Virus record (IMG/VR): IMGVR_UViG_3300042544_002837 | Coordinates: 1-27,580 of that record | Length of the DNA: 27,580 nucleotides | Reading direction: 5' to 3' (one strand) | DNA from: a virus | In this document: positions 9,401-16,760 of the stretch, piece after piece | How the letters are laid out: each line of letters opens with the position of its first letter | Position numbering within the stretch: the stretch's first letter is position 1 | The notes under the pieces: model-generated | Database searches by the model: none | The model's input: only the letters and a program-made list of their open reading frames with translations | Told to the model about the DNA's origin: nothing | Made by a program: the position numbers and the translations under genes

Positions 9401-12262
9401 TAAACATCCGGCAAACAAAGAGTCAATAACCTTAGTGGCTAAAGATTCTTCAGTTTTTTCTAATTCTTTATTTACGACAACATTCAATACCGATGGGTGG
9501 TCTACAAGAATTTTAAAACTAATATTACCTTTTCTAGTTGTTTTAGTATAAGTCCAAACAGGTTCCGTCCTACCAAGGAAAGTGGTGTCATTCCAATTGG
9601 CAGTGGACGAATCATCAAAAGAAAGGTCATACGGAGGAAACCACATTATTCTTCCACCATTAGGTCCTATCTCACACGCAGGTAAGTCTTCAACTCTATA
9701 TCCATTTCTACTTGATGTTCTCCACGCTAAGTTTTCGATAGAAAACATATATTTTTTAACTCTACCTGCAATTATGTTAGAAGAGTCCTCACCATGCATT
9801 GGTGCAATATTTAAATTATAGGTGTTAGTTAGTACCGAACTAGTGTTACCATATCCTCTAATATTACCGTCAGTTTTTTGTAGTTCGTTGTATGAATAAT
9901 AAGGTCTATCTTTTGTAAACAATCTACAATATTCATAACCAACAACATCTTTAACTTCACCACCTGAACTTTGACCCGCAGCGGTTGGTGTTAAAAATCT
10001 TCTGGCTCTTGATCCTTTGGTAATTTCTTGATACCCATCAAAAAATACTTTTGATACTTGGTTAATTGCATTTCCAACGTGTTCTAATTTACTTGCAGAT
10101 CCCACACTACCAGCATCGATTAGTCTTTGTGTGACATCCAAAATTGAACCTGGAGTTAGTTTTACATCTGAAGATTTTGTTTGATTAAAAGTGGATTCAA
10201 AACCTGAACCAAACACACTATCGATTGAAAAGTTTTGTAGGTTTCCTGTCTTTGCATTTTTAGGTCCAACTAATCGACCCGGATCTATGTAGTTCTTTTT
10301 AGCAATCCAAGTGAAACCTCCTTGTATACCGACCTTATCATAAAAGGCACGAGCATTTAAACCGAAAAGTTTTTGATTTATTAATTTACCTTCATAGTCT
10401 TGACCAATTCTACCATAACTATAAACAGGACCAACTACGGGATTTCCTTTATTATCTTTAGGTAAATCGGTTTTTGGACTAACTAAATCTCTAATATAAT
10501 TTTTACTTTTTCCAATATAAAAATTCCCATTTGGGGCACTTAGATTTGGACTGGCGGCAGAACTTAATTTGTATTGTGGTCTATATTCATTATACCACAA
10601 CATATCAAATAGTATGCTTTTTGTTGCGTTTGAGGTATTTAACAATAATGTTTCTGAACCGGTATCAATATTTGGTGTTAGGATTTTTGTTGCTAAGTTT
10701 GTTGCTAAGTTTGCCAATCCACCAATAGGGTTTGATATTGCTTGAGATAATATGTTTTTTTGTGGATAATCAAAATATTCGCCAGGTATAAGTGAATAAG
10801 GAGAATAAAGTCCAGCCAATCTTGCAGTAAAACTAACCGCCGATCCAATTATTCCACCAACCGAAGTTATTTTAAAGTCTCTTTGTATTAATGGTACGTT
10901 ATTAGTTAAAACACCTAACGCATCAAAAGGGTCAGGTTTTAATTCAGTTGAGACTCCGCCTGAGTTAGGATCAACAGTTGTTTGTGATGGTATTGTCCTT
11001 CCTATTGTTTGTTGTAATAATTCAAAAGCAACTCTTGCCTTAAATTCTTTTTGTAGTTGTTTGGCTCCTAATTTTGCCAAATCCGAATCTTGACTTAATG
11101 AACCTTCAGACCCTCTAACATTATTTAAATCATCTTGTGATAAAATGTTTATTGGGCTATAGTCTGAAGGAATAAAAATAAATGTCGTATCACTATTATA
11201 ATAAGGGTCGTTTAAATTTTCAAACGAATAATCTTCAACCGTTAAAGCATCAAAAGAACCCTCACCACTGTTATATTTATTTTTTGCATAAAAAAATGTT
11301 TGTGACTGAGATGTTGTTAAATTTGGTGAAGATGATTCATATTCAAATTCTCCTTGATTCGCTTTAGTTTGAAAGTTTAAATTGGGGTCGATAAATATAC
11401 CATAGCCGTTTGGAATATCTTCAGGTCCATAAACGTTAGAAAGATACGCAATTTTTTGAGATTGTTCTGTTGTTCTATTTGGTGATGACGCCAAATATAA
11501 AAAGGGACCTGAATTAGGTTTTGTTTGTTTGTTTACGTTTGGTTCAACCTCAAAACCAAAACCACCTCTTGGTCCAAAGAAATTTGCAATATATGCATTA
11601 GTTCTAGATTGTTCTGTTGAAATTTCAGGTCCGTTAGACACATAAGTATATTCGCCTAATCTTATACCAATACTTTCTAAATCAAAAGTTACAACATCAC
11701 CAAAACCATTTGCGGTTTTAGTTGGTCCATATTTGTTTAATACTCTTAAAAACTTTTCAAGTTCGTTACCTTTTTTTTCTAAATCACTATTAATACTATC
11801 AGGATATCCATAATTCCCTTCATTCGCCTTTGTTTGTTTATTAACATTAGGGTTTACCGTATTTTGGTTTTCTCCGTTGTCTTTAGAATATTGATTTTTA
11901 ACCAGTTGTTCTTTTTCGGTTCGTTTACCAAAAATTTCTAAAGGGGAACTAACACTTTGCGTAAATGAATAATTACCAAAGTTTGTTTGTGTTCCTAAAT
12001 TTTTATTTATATTAATTATATTACCAAAGTCACCATCCAAAGGGGTGTACTTATTTAAACCAATTAATCTTGGCTCTTGTATATTGGATTCTAACTCAAT
12101 AGAAGGTGAGTCAATAACCGAATAATCGATAATCGAAACTTCTGTATTTTTTTTAGAGTCGTTTCCTTGATAAAACCCTTCAACACCATACGGTCTAAGG
12201 TTTCTAAGAAGTAACTTCTTTCTAAAGTTTTCTGACGAATTGAATGATAATGGGCTTTCCAT
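6455..12262 (-). CDS. giant multidomain baseplate protein with N-terminal repeats and OmpA-like insert
   Basis: A 1935-residue virion protein, probably baseplate, lying between the tape measure and the gp53-like gene. Residues ~86-332 hold about five diverged ~50-residue repeats built on N.N.QTK.N.G, then SSPN.TTEQSQ..AY..N.YGP. Residues ~820-925 form a structural core (WFPPYDLSFDD, then W..TTFLGRTEPVWTY). Residues ~1085-1258 resemble an OmpA-like peptidoglycan-binding fold: a beta strand (EFSLIASANANGG), then YNKKLSDRRIDSVYKQI and a closing strand RRVTVTKV. A Lys/Glu/Gln/Asn-rich linker follows (1260-1305). Residues ~1376-1480 (PPVLVLRVGDFYHTKIIPE, then FSFIGGHGMSNP) look like a gp48/gp54-type or tube-initiator-like beta domain. 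The C-terminal ~400 residues are charged and helical. The start at 12262 lies 28 bases after the tape-measure stop and 13 bases after a TATTTATA box. Exact baseplate equivalence is unknown. Confidence 0.65.
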   Translation of the reverse strand: MESPLSFNSSENFRKKLLLRNLRPYGVEGFYQGNDSKKNTEVSIIDYSVIDSPSIELESNIQEPRLIGLNKYTPLDGDFGNIININKNLGTQTNFGNYSFTQSVSSPLEIFGKRTEKEQLVKNQYSKDNGENQNTVNPNVNKQTKANEGNYGYPDSINSDLEKKGNELEKFLRVLNKYGPTKTANGFGDVVTFDLESIGIRLGEYTYVSNGPEISTEQSRTNAYIANFFGPRGGFGFEVEPNVNKQTKPNSGPFLYLASSPNRTTEQSQKIAYLSNVYGPEDIPNGYGIFIDPNLNFQTKANQGEFEYESSSPNLTTSQSQTFFYAKNKYNSGEGSFDALTVEDYSFENLNDPYYNSDTTFIFIPSDYSPINILSQDDLNNVRGSEGSLSQDSDLAKLGAKQLQKEFKARVAFELLQQTIGRTIPSQTTVDPNSGGVSTELKPDPFDALGVLTNNVPLIQRDFKITSVGGIIGSAVSFTARLAGLYSPYSLIPGEYFDYPQKNILSQAISNPIGGLANLATNLATKILTPNIDTGSETLLLNTSNATKSILFDMLWYNEYRPQYKLSSAASPNLSAPNGNFYIGKSKNYIRDLVSPKTDLPKDNKGNPVVGPVYSYGRIGQDYEGKLINQKLFGLNARAFYDKVGIQGGFTWIAKKNYIDPGRLVGPKNAKTGNLQNFSIDSVFGSGFESTFNQTKSSDVKLTPGSILDVTQRLIDAGSVGSASKLEHVGNAINQVSKVFFDGYQEITKGSRARRFLTPTAAGQSSGGEVKDVVGYEYCRLFTKDRPYYSYNELQKTDGNIRGYGNTSSVLTNTYNLNIAPMHGEDSSNIIAGRVKKYMFSIENLAWRTSSRNGYRVEDLPACEIGPNGGRIMWFPPYDLSFDDSSTANWNDTTFLGRTEPVWTYTKTTRKGNISFKILVDHPSVLNVVVNKELEKTEESLATKVIDSLFAGCLKYDLVDLLKKYPMFSYSDIYEVVESFRTVDEVREYTKFLPPTQIQGEVKVSTNAKIETKEEDTNSETEEIVKELNSKEKDSKFEEMILLFPQSIPLGETSESDSIYETYYNELLTNSSEYPNSVTYSNTSDGFYINYANKNNIKVTLPDSPPIKELADKWIIAKPSVANEIIQELQQEYSDFQEFLEKILKVLKSGSEVEFSLIASANANGGVSYNKKLSDRRIDSVYKQILEFGDNENKLSDFIDKKLKINKKTEGKESKLKTDKYSSIDCSKDFLNSNRDGKGSMQAMLCRRVTVTKVKITPVKEEKKKKTEEEKRKEIEGQPAQTNAAENNNTTNTQSQAVTVKEITQTTVKDTTLNKRKDLTKRLLRKLLTECNYFEMIKETNPMIYDGIKSKIKNFQPAFHSITPEGLNARLTFLNQCFRPGDTIPTAVESGGQTQFQYNDVFNSAFGTPPVLVLRVGDFYHTKIIPETLTLKYDEGKFDLNPEGIGVQPMFATVSIGFSFIGGHGMSNPVAELQNALSFNYYANTEMYDERATVTDPILSQFDSEVLDIIKNDVGLIDPQDKPQGSGKGNTIGNIKSSNLDIQTSAITGTVEYQTKMNEFVASTGAYFNSVYSNLNILREYLNMGGLLVYTKDRKYQEGLFDYLSGDTNSLLTKIIGKPESYQNKVDDLIRRAKQDVDDLLTPPLAQVDEKNFNANQKRRVKRKLKELINEKKDPYISFLDSAQTNIIQEELKYIALSDQLNFVINKRDGYETKRGSSIIYDLSGKTEGATNTYDELKTDLFKVGNDLNRFVQKLNEYGIVPTGDTLTYNDDFKMQLYLKEDLEEEVPPATNVFFMLFGTQIILNPDTFVDALASAATDGNLLSSDYNLWKDFIYNNLGFYKTVNGYTQKPLGGLVKDFKRSKDTLNKKFEDFKNDYLNDLLPNEIYDPFSKDKTRVLDYSKQLTTNQTDSDNLKNVWSTVDSNTNKYNLKKKMN
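11267..12007 (-). repeat. tandem protein repeats (about five units of ~50 residues)
   Basis: Within the 1935-residue protein, residues ~86-332 repeat a unit whose best copies begin at residues 139 (NVNKQTKANEG), 242 (NVNKQTKPNSG) and 294 (NLNFQTKANQG), each followed by an aromatic stretch, SSPN.TTEQSQ and a terminal N.YGP. Two weaker copies precede or interleave (about residues 86-127 and 199-231). The repetition is visible at protein level and is diverged at DNA level. Confidence 0.7.
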
Positions 12263-12275
12263 TTATTACTTTTAG

Positions 12276-12283
12276 TATAAATA
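12276..12283 (-). promoter_or_regulatory. TATTTATA box upstream of the 1935-residue baseplate gene
   Basis: In gene orientation TATTTATA lies in the 28-base gap after the tape-measure stop, 13 bases before the ATG. It is one of eleven such boxes in the window. No -35-like element is obvious. Confidence 0.45.
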
Positions 12284-12290
12284 GATTTTA

Positions 12291-14243
12291 TCATGGTTTT
12301 TGAACCATTAATAAGTCTTTGTTTTTCATTGTGTTTAATATTTCTGTTTCTAAATCGTTTTTAAATCTTCTATCTGACATCAATGAACTTGCTAAATCAC
12401 CGCTACTTGAAATATTAACATTTATATTTATTGTTCCGCTTCCTTCTATTTTTTGAACAGTTTCTTTTTTTGTTTCTCCTTGAGTTTTTTCAGAAAATCT
12501 CGCCGCCAGTTTTTCAAACATAGAAAAATCCGGTAATTTCATCTCGGGCATTTTAAACCCTTCAGTCTTAACGGCCATTTCGGTTTGTAAAACAGGTGAA
12601 AGTTTTTTCATTTGTAAATATGAGTCCTTTAATGTTGTTAGTTTTTCATCTAAATTTGGAGCGAATATCCCTTGATCTTCATCAATAAATTCAAATATTT
12701 GTCCTTTACCTAATGTAAGTGTCTTATTTCCTTCACCAAAAAAAGCATCATCAGTTTTATATGTTGGACCTTTAATAGTTCTGTTAGCTCTTTTTGCTCT
12801 CATTTCATCTGAATCTTCCCTATTGGCATCTATATTTTGAAACTCTCTATCATAAAATTGTTTTAAAACCTCAATACCTTCTACCGCAGAACCTGAAGTC
12901 GTTTTAATGGTTCCTGATTCTTTTTTTTGTAAAGATTCAGATAAAGCAATCATATCTTTTCTACCTTCTTCACCGATAATACTACTCCTTATTAATGTTT
13001 CTCTAATAACTCTTAGATCTATTGTTTGTTGTTCTTGTGTGCTTAAACTTTTTGTTGCGATATCTTTTTCTGACTGATTGGCGGCATCTTGATATGTTTT
13101 TAAAGCTTCTTTGATTCTATCAGGGTTACCGGTTAGTGCATCTTGTAAATTATCAATTTGATCAAAACCTGGTATTTTTAAACTTATTTTTCCATCTTTT
13201 ACTTCACTTAGTGATGCAATTAATCTTTGGTCTTCTTCAGTAAAAGTTCCTCCTTCTGCAGCAAATAATTCACCAAGACCACTTTTATTGATATCTGCAA
13301 TAATTTTAGCCTGTTTTGCCGCTTCTCTACCTAAATTAATAAACTTTTCATATTCATTACCTTTTCCTAAAGCCGTCAATTGTTCTTTTAATCTTTGTTG
13401 TGCGACAAAGTTTGTTTCAACTTCACCTGTAGTTTCATTGACTTTATAAGCCGATGCCGATAAATCAATTAAACTTTCTTGTAGTTTCTCAACATTATTT
13501 GCCCCCATGTTCATTAACTGAAATGGATTCATAAGGTTAGACATCGATCCCCCTAACATAGACATTCCGGCAGCCGCCTCTATTGCTTTTTCGGGATCCC
13601 AAAATGTTTGACCCATTTGTACTGCACCTATTTCCTCAACAGTAGTTCTTAGTTGTTGTGCTTGAACGGCCATTTTTGCTAATCCGTCAATACCGTTTTT
13701 AAATCCATATGCACTAACTTTGTCTAGATTTTTTTGTACTGACTCCAAAGTGGCTTTAACATTAACACCACCCCTTCTGGCTAAGTCAGTAATTTTTTCA
13801 ATTGCATCTGCACTTTTTTCTTGTGAAAAAGTTAAATTCATGAAATCACTAACCATTTTTCCTAATGACTCTGAAGCGACACCGGTTGCTTTTGAGAGGA
13901 ATACCATTCTTGTTGTGACATCTTCTGACGGTTCAACCATTCTACCTAAACCCGTATATAACCCTGATATTAAATCCGTTACGTCTTTAAATGTTGCTCC
14001 TACTTTTGATGTTTCAATATAAACACTTGTTATTTTTTCTCTAAATGCTTCAGTATTATTAACAATACCACTACCAATTATTTTTTGTATAGATAAAGCC
14101 TTTGCTTCCATAGAAGTAAGGACTTCCATTTGCTTCATAAAATTTACACCCTCTAATCCCGCCTTTCCTAAAGCCTCAGCACCTTTGATTGGATCGTACC
14201 CTCCGGTCGCAAATTCATCTACATCTTGAAAAAATAACCACAT
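12291..14243 (-). CDS. tail tape measure protein
   Basis: A 650-residue, mostly helical, Ala/Lys/Glu-rich protein without obvious membrane segments. It has the character of phage tape measures, which set tail length and occupy the tube lumen: an N-terminal helical part (GAEALGKAGLEGVNFMKQM), a central segment with MSMLGGSMSNLMNPFQLMN (about residues 228-246), and a C-terminal beta tail (SGTININVNISSSGD) followed by a short helix, a common tape-measure ending. Length is close to T4 gp29 (590 residues), suggesting a tail of similar length. The start is fixed by an in-frame TAG just upstream of the ATG. It follows the tube and chaperone genes, the canonical position for a tape measure. The call rests on composition, C-terminal pattern and gene order. 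Confidence 0.75.
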   Translation of the reverse strand: MWLFFQDVDEFATGGYDPIKGAEALGKAGLEGVNFMKQMEVLTSMEAKALSIQKIIGSGIVNNTEAFREKITSVYIETSKVGATFKDVTDLISGLYTGLGRMVEPSEDVTTRMVFLSKATGVASESLGKMVSDFMNLTFSQEKSADAIEKITDLARRGGVNVKATLESVQKNLDKVSAYGFKNGIDGLAKMAVQAQQLRTTVEEIGAVQMGQTFWDPEKAIEAAAGMSMLGGSMSNLMNPFQLMNMGANNVEKLQESLIDLSASAYKVNETTGEVETNFVAQQRLKEQLTALGKGNEYEKFINLGREAAKQAKIIADINKSGLGELFAAEGGTFTEEDQRLIASLSEVKDGKISLKIPGFDQIDNLQDALTGNPDRIKEALKTYQDAANQSEKDIATKSLSTQEQQTIDLRVIRETLIRSSIIGEEGRKDMIALSESLQKKESGTIKTTSGSAVEGIEVLKQFYDREFQNIDANREDSDEMRAKRANRTIKGPTYKTDDAFFGEGNKTLTLGKGQIFEFIDEDQGIFAPNLDEKLTTLKDSYLQMKKLSPVLQTEMAVKTEGFKMPEMKLPDFSMFEKLAARFSEKTQGETKKETVQKIEGSGTININVNISSSGDLASSLMSDRRFKNDLETEILNTMKNKDLLMVQKP

Positions 14244-14260
14244 ACTCTAATAGTTTAATT

Positions 14261-14268
14261 AATAAATA
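14261..14268 (-). promoter_or_regulatory. TATTTATT box upstream of the tape measure gene
   Basis: The one-mismatch form of the recurrent box lies between the end of the frameshift extension and the tape-measure start, 17 bases before the ATG. Confidence 0.35.
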
Positions 14269-14273
14269 GAGTA

Positions 14274-14399
14274 TCAGTCTGTTTTATCATACTCAGAAAT
14301 TAGCTTATCCATATAATACCTTCTTTCAAAAGTTGGCATCATAATTAAGTCTTGATAAGAAAAATTAACATATTTAGACAAATAATAAAATTCATCCAT
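14274..14399 (-). CDS. tail chaperone C-terminal extension frame (41 residues from its own ATG)
   Basis: A 41-residue frame starting MDEFYYLSKYVNFSYQDL and ending with MMPTFERRYYMDKLISEYDK. The 'MP..ER.Y.I/M..L' pattern resembles the short second frame of tail assembly chaperones (the T part of G/GT systems). Its ATG lies 10 bases after the stop of the upstream gene. The same frame stays open upstream across that stop (adding GLSSHYKNNL), so it is best read as the C-terminal extension made by a +1 frameshift, giving a 297-residue fusion. Independent initiation by re-entry after the TAA at 14412-14410 is the alternative. Confidence 0.6.
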   Translation of the reverse strand: MDEFYYLSKYVNFSYQDLIMMPTFERRYYMDKLISEYDKTD

Positions 14400-14409
14400 T
14401 AAATTATTT

Positions 14410-15168
14410 TTATAGTGAGAAGAAAGGCCGAAAAAATTCAACCCCAAAGTTCACATTCAATGTGACCTCTTCTCCTGACGGGGCTATAATTTTTTTAGAC
14501 AAATCTAGTTTAGGTTCACATTCCATAATAAACTTCCTAAGACTTTTGGAGTCCATTATTGGCATTTGGTTGATGAACGTAGCAATATTACCTTTATCGG
14601 TATTACCATCTAATTCAACAATTTGTTTTTCTAAACGTTTTGTAATCACGGGGGCAATCATACCTTTTGGGTATTTCTCTATAATTTTATCAATTTCATT
14701 ATCGTCTGACAAGTTTAAAATTTTAATCTTAACTTTTTTTTGTGTTTTTGGTAAAACATACTCAAAAAGACCTTCACTGTTTGGTGTATGTGTTGGTTCA
14801 GAGTAATTTATTTCATCAATAATCACAGTAGTCTCAAAATCAATACCTGTTTTTGGGTCCTTTATTATGTATTCAAATTCAGATCCGAAAGCAGTATTTC
14901 TTAAAAATAATAATACGGCCTGAACATCAACATTAATCATTTGGTTAATATCGAATCCAGGTTCATAAATTTTACTTCTTAATAACGTCTTTACTATACC
15001 CTCTTTACTATTATTTGGTGATAGTAGTACGTTTTCATCAGCAGCAGTTAAATACCCCACTTTTAATGATTCTTTTTTTGGTGTGTAGAACATACCTTTA
15101 GATGGTAATTTAACCACGTCGTGTGGTAAATTAAAATGTTGTTGTCCGTAATCCATAGCATTATCCAT
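14410..15168 (-). CDS. tail assembly chaperone / gp26-like baseplate assembly protein
   Basis: A 252-residue protein with VKLPSKGMFYTPKKESLKVG at about residues 19-38, then TAADENVLLSPNN and a segment VQAVLLFLRNTAFGSEFEY (about 83-101). This 'LPS.G..Y....V.....TA.DE..L' layout is seen in T4-like phage proteins often labelled baseplate hub assembly (gp26/gp51-like) or tail chaperone. It lies between the tube gene and the tape measure, the position of gpG-type chaperones. The last codons read GAA TTT TTT CGG and the frame ends six residues after the second TTT. A +1 slip there fuses residues 1-246 to a 51-residue extension ending at 14274. The gene follows a terminator and a palindrome and has a weak TATTTACA variant of the box. 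Chaperone function is inferred from order plus the frameshift. Confidence 0.65.
   Translation of the reverse strand: MDNAMDYGQQHFNLPHDVVKLPSKGMFYTPKKESLKVGYLTAADENVLLSPNNSKEGIVKTLLRSKIYEPGFDINQMINVDVQAVLLFLRNTAFGSEFEYIIKDPKTGIDFETTVIIDEINYSEPTHTPNSEGLFEYVLPKTQKKVKIKILNLSDDNEIDKIIEKYPKGMIAPVITKRLEKQIVELDGNTDKGNIATFINQMPIMDSKSLRKFIMECEPKLDLSKKIIAPSGEEVTLNVNFGVEFFRPFFSL
14428..14439 (-). promoter_or_regulatory. candidate programmed +1 ribosomal frameshift site
   Basis: In gene orientation the codons are GAA TTT TTT CGG. Phe-tRNA on the second TTT can re-pair +1 on TTC while the likely rare Arg codon CGG waits in the A site; reading then continues GGC CTT TCT into the extension frame. The +1 frame has a stop (TGA) about eight codons upstream and the zero frame stops at 14410, so any shift must occur in this short overlap. 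A second possible slip is GGG G, six codons upstream of CGG. Confidence 0.6.
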
Positions 15169-15195
15169 AACTTTTTTTATTTTAAAAATAACTTG

Positions 15196-15209
15196 ACATT
15201 ACTTAATGT
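15196..15209. repeat. 14-base inverted repeat
   Basis: ACATTA-CT-TAATGT is a perfect inverted repeat with 6-base arms, 27 bases upstream of the chaperone start and just past the terminator of the tube gene. It could be an operator or a short hairpin; in AT-rich DNA chance is also possible. Confidence 0.3.
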
Positions 15210-15210
15210 A

Positions 15211-15240
15211 AATAAAAAACCCCACTTTATTGGTGAGGTT
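15211..15240 (-). terminator. rho-independent terminator after the tail tube gene
   Basis: On the minus-strand transcript AACCTCAC pairs with GTGGGGTT (8 base pairs, one G-U) around a 7-base loop, followed by a run of six U and further U-rich sequence. It lies 28 bases after the tube stop codon, so tube transcription can be partly separated from the chaperone and tape measure. Confidence 0.8.
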
Positions 15241-15267
15241 CTTTAAAATTTTTATGTGATTTTTTAA

Positions 15268-15756
15268 TTAGTAAACTAATATACATCTATCAGGTTGTAA
15301 TGTCATATCGACTTTCATAATATCAGCATTAGTGTAGTTAACCTCATTAAATTTAGCGTCAGTTATACTACATCCTTGTAAAATCCATTTTTCAACTACA
15401 ACACCTGTTGGGTCTAACATTTCTAAATCAACGTCTTTTTTATACCCAGCAGCATATCCCATACGACCGGTTACTGATTCTGCATGTAAACGAACCCATT
15501 CCATAACTGCTTGAGCGGCTGAAGGTCCGATTGGGTCTCTTAATGAAACTGAAATAGAATCCCAATTAAAGAATCCTGCAACGTATGTTTGAGTATTCAA
15601 AAATTTAATTTCTTTTGTATCAATTTTAATACTTGGTCTTGATGCTTTTTCAACATACCAAGAGTTAATCCCCAAAGAAGAAGGGAAACTCAATATAAAC
15701 CTATTTGACTTTTTAGGTTCGTACTGAAAGGGCATTTTCATTAATAAATCAGCCAT
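15268..15756 (-). CDS. 19: tail tube protein (gp19 family)
   Basis: A 162-residue protein matching T4 gp19 (163 residues) in length and pattern. Near the N-terminus are RFILSFPSSLG and the loop SRPSIKIDTKEIKFLN; the middle has NWDSISVSLRDPIGPSAAQA and EWVRLH; then TGRMGYAAGYKKDVDLEM, LDPTG, VEKWILQGCSI, and a C-terminal strand MKVDMTLQPDR. The alternating strands build the hexameric ring that stacks into the inner tail tube. It has its own upstream TATTTATA box with a 31-base A-rich leader without a Shine-Dalgarno sequence, and its own downstream terminator, which fits a high-copy structural protein expressed as a separate unit. Confidence 0.93.
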   Translation of the reverse strand: MADLLMKMPFQYEPKKSNRFILSFPSSLGINSWYVEKASRPSIKIDTKEIKFLNTQTYVAGFFNWDSISVSLRDPIGPSAAQAVMEWVRLHAESVTGRMGYAAGYKKDVDLEMLDPTGVVVEKWILQGCSITDAKFNEVNYTNADIMKVDMTLQPDRCILVY

Positions 15757-15787
15757 GTTATTTTGTTTTTTTTGTTTTTATTTTTAT

Positions 15788-15795
15788 TATAAATA
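15788..15795 (-). promoter_or_regulatory. TATTTATA box upstream of the tail tube gene
   Basis: In gene orientation the box lies 31 bases before the ATG; the leader between them is almost entirely A and T/C-poor. The box lies in the gap after the HAD-like gene (15757-15860), which otherwise shows only A/T-rich sequence. Confidence 0.5.
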
Positions 15796-15860
15796 TCTTG
15801 TTATAATTTTTTTTCTATTTACTTTCAGATATTTTTAAAATATATATTATATATAATAGC

Positions 15861-16760
15861 TTATATCTCTTCTTTTTCTCCTCCTTTAGTTAAATATACT
15901 CTTACTGGATTTTCTTCTGGATATTCTTTTTCTAAAAAACCTTTCATTGCTTCAATATTTTTTGCATCATCATCTGAAAAACCAATAAAAGGAATCACTT
16001 CATCATTTGCAATATCATTTTTAAAAATCGCCTTTGACGAGTCTCCTGTCATTCTTGCAACCTCCGAAGCCATTTGTCGACAATAAGATATAAATTCTCT
16101 CATCGCTTTAATTTTACCCTCTTCAGGGTTCGCAGCACTTCCTTCACCAAATGTCACCGGATGAAACTTACATAAATCCAAATACTCGTTTATTAGATCT
16201 TTATCTTGATATTCTAATTCTTTTACATTTTCATATATGTCTTGTGATTCTAAATTTCTATATTTTTTTAAATTTTCAACTAAAATTTTAGAATTAATGC
16301 CGTTGTGGTTTGATAAAATATAATTTAAACAAGATTCTTTTAAAGTTTCAGGATTGTGACCTCTAGCGGTTATAATTGCAAAAATTGACCCTCCATTGAT
16401 ACACTCCACAAAATCATTCCATGATGGACCAGGACTGGCCATCATTGAGTCAATAATAAAGTTTTTGTCTCCTTCTGTTCTAAAATTTCTAAATGGATTG
16501 GGTGCGTAACCAACAATTGTTGTTCCTTTAAAACTAAAAGGTTGTACCCCAATCTCATGTCTGTGTTCAGCAAACTCCTCTGTTGACATCGGAACTTCTT
16601 CTTCGTTTTCACTCATTAACATAATTTTTGTTGGCATAAAAACAATGTTGTCGTCCCAATCAAATGCATAATATTTTAAATCGGGTCTTCCTTCTTCAGT
16701 AATACCCTCTACTAATCTTTTTTTGTTTACGTAATCGTATATGTATTTTGTGTACTTCAT
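15861..16760 (-). CDS. HAD-superfamily hydrolase (phosphatase-like)
   Basis: A 299-residue protein with all four HAD motifs: motif I YAFDWDDNIV (nucleophile Asp34, acid Asp36), motif II AIITARGH (Thr131), a motif III lysine in PEEGKIKAM (Lys216 or 218), and motif IV FIGFSDDDAKN (Asp263-265). HAD enzymes of this type remove phosphate from nucleotides, nucleic-acid ends, proteins or small molecules; the substrate cannot be told from sequence. A ~60-residue insertion between motifs I and II could be a cap. The N-terminus before motif I (about 28 residues) contains KRLVEG, a possible [L/I]-x-E prohead-protease type site. Its ATG overlaps the stop of the 46-residue ORF upstream (ATGA), so the two are coupled. 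It lies between the sheath and the tube genes, unlike in T4. Confidence 0.82.
   Translation of the reverse strand: MKYTKYIYDYVNKKRLVEGITEEGRPDLKYYAFDWDDNIVFMPTKIMLMSENEEEVPMSTEEFAEHRHEIGVQPFSFKGTTIVGYAPNPFRNFRTEGDKNFIIDSMMASPGPSWNDFVECINGGSIFAIITARGHNPETLKESCLNYILSNHNGINSKILVENLKKYRNLESQDIYENVKELEYQDKDLINEYLDLCKFHPVTFGEGSAANPEEGKIKAMREFISYCRQMASEVARMTGDSSKAIFKNDIANDEVIPFIGFSDDDAKNIEAMKGFLEKEYPEENPVRVYLTKGGEKEEI

Noticed and set aside
12091-12294. 67-residue frame overlapping the start of the 1935-residue gene, with an ATGA overlap to the tape measure stop
   Set aside because: The coupling-like overlap is tempting, but the frame lies wholly in another frame of the baseplate gene and shows no protein-like pattern.
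15788-15795. TATAAATA on the plus strand as a T4-type late promoter
   Set aside because: Read on the plus strand it would point away from the gene it precedes; the same holds at 12276, 16909 and 20220, so the box must be read as TATTTATA in gene orientation.
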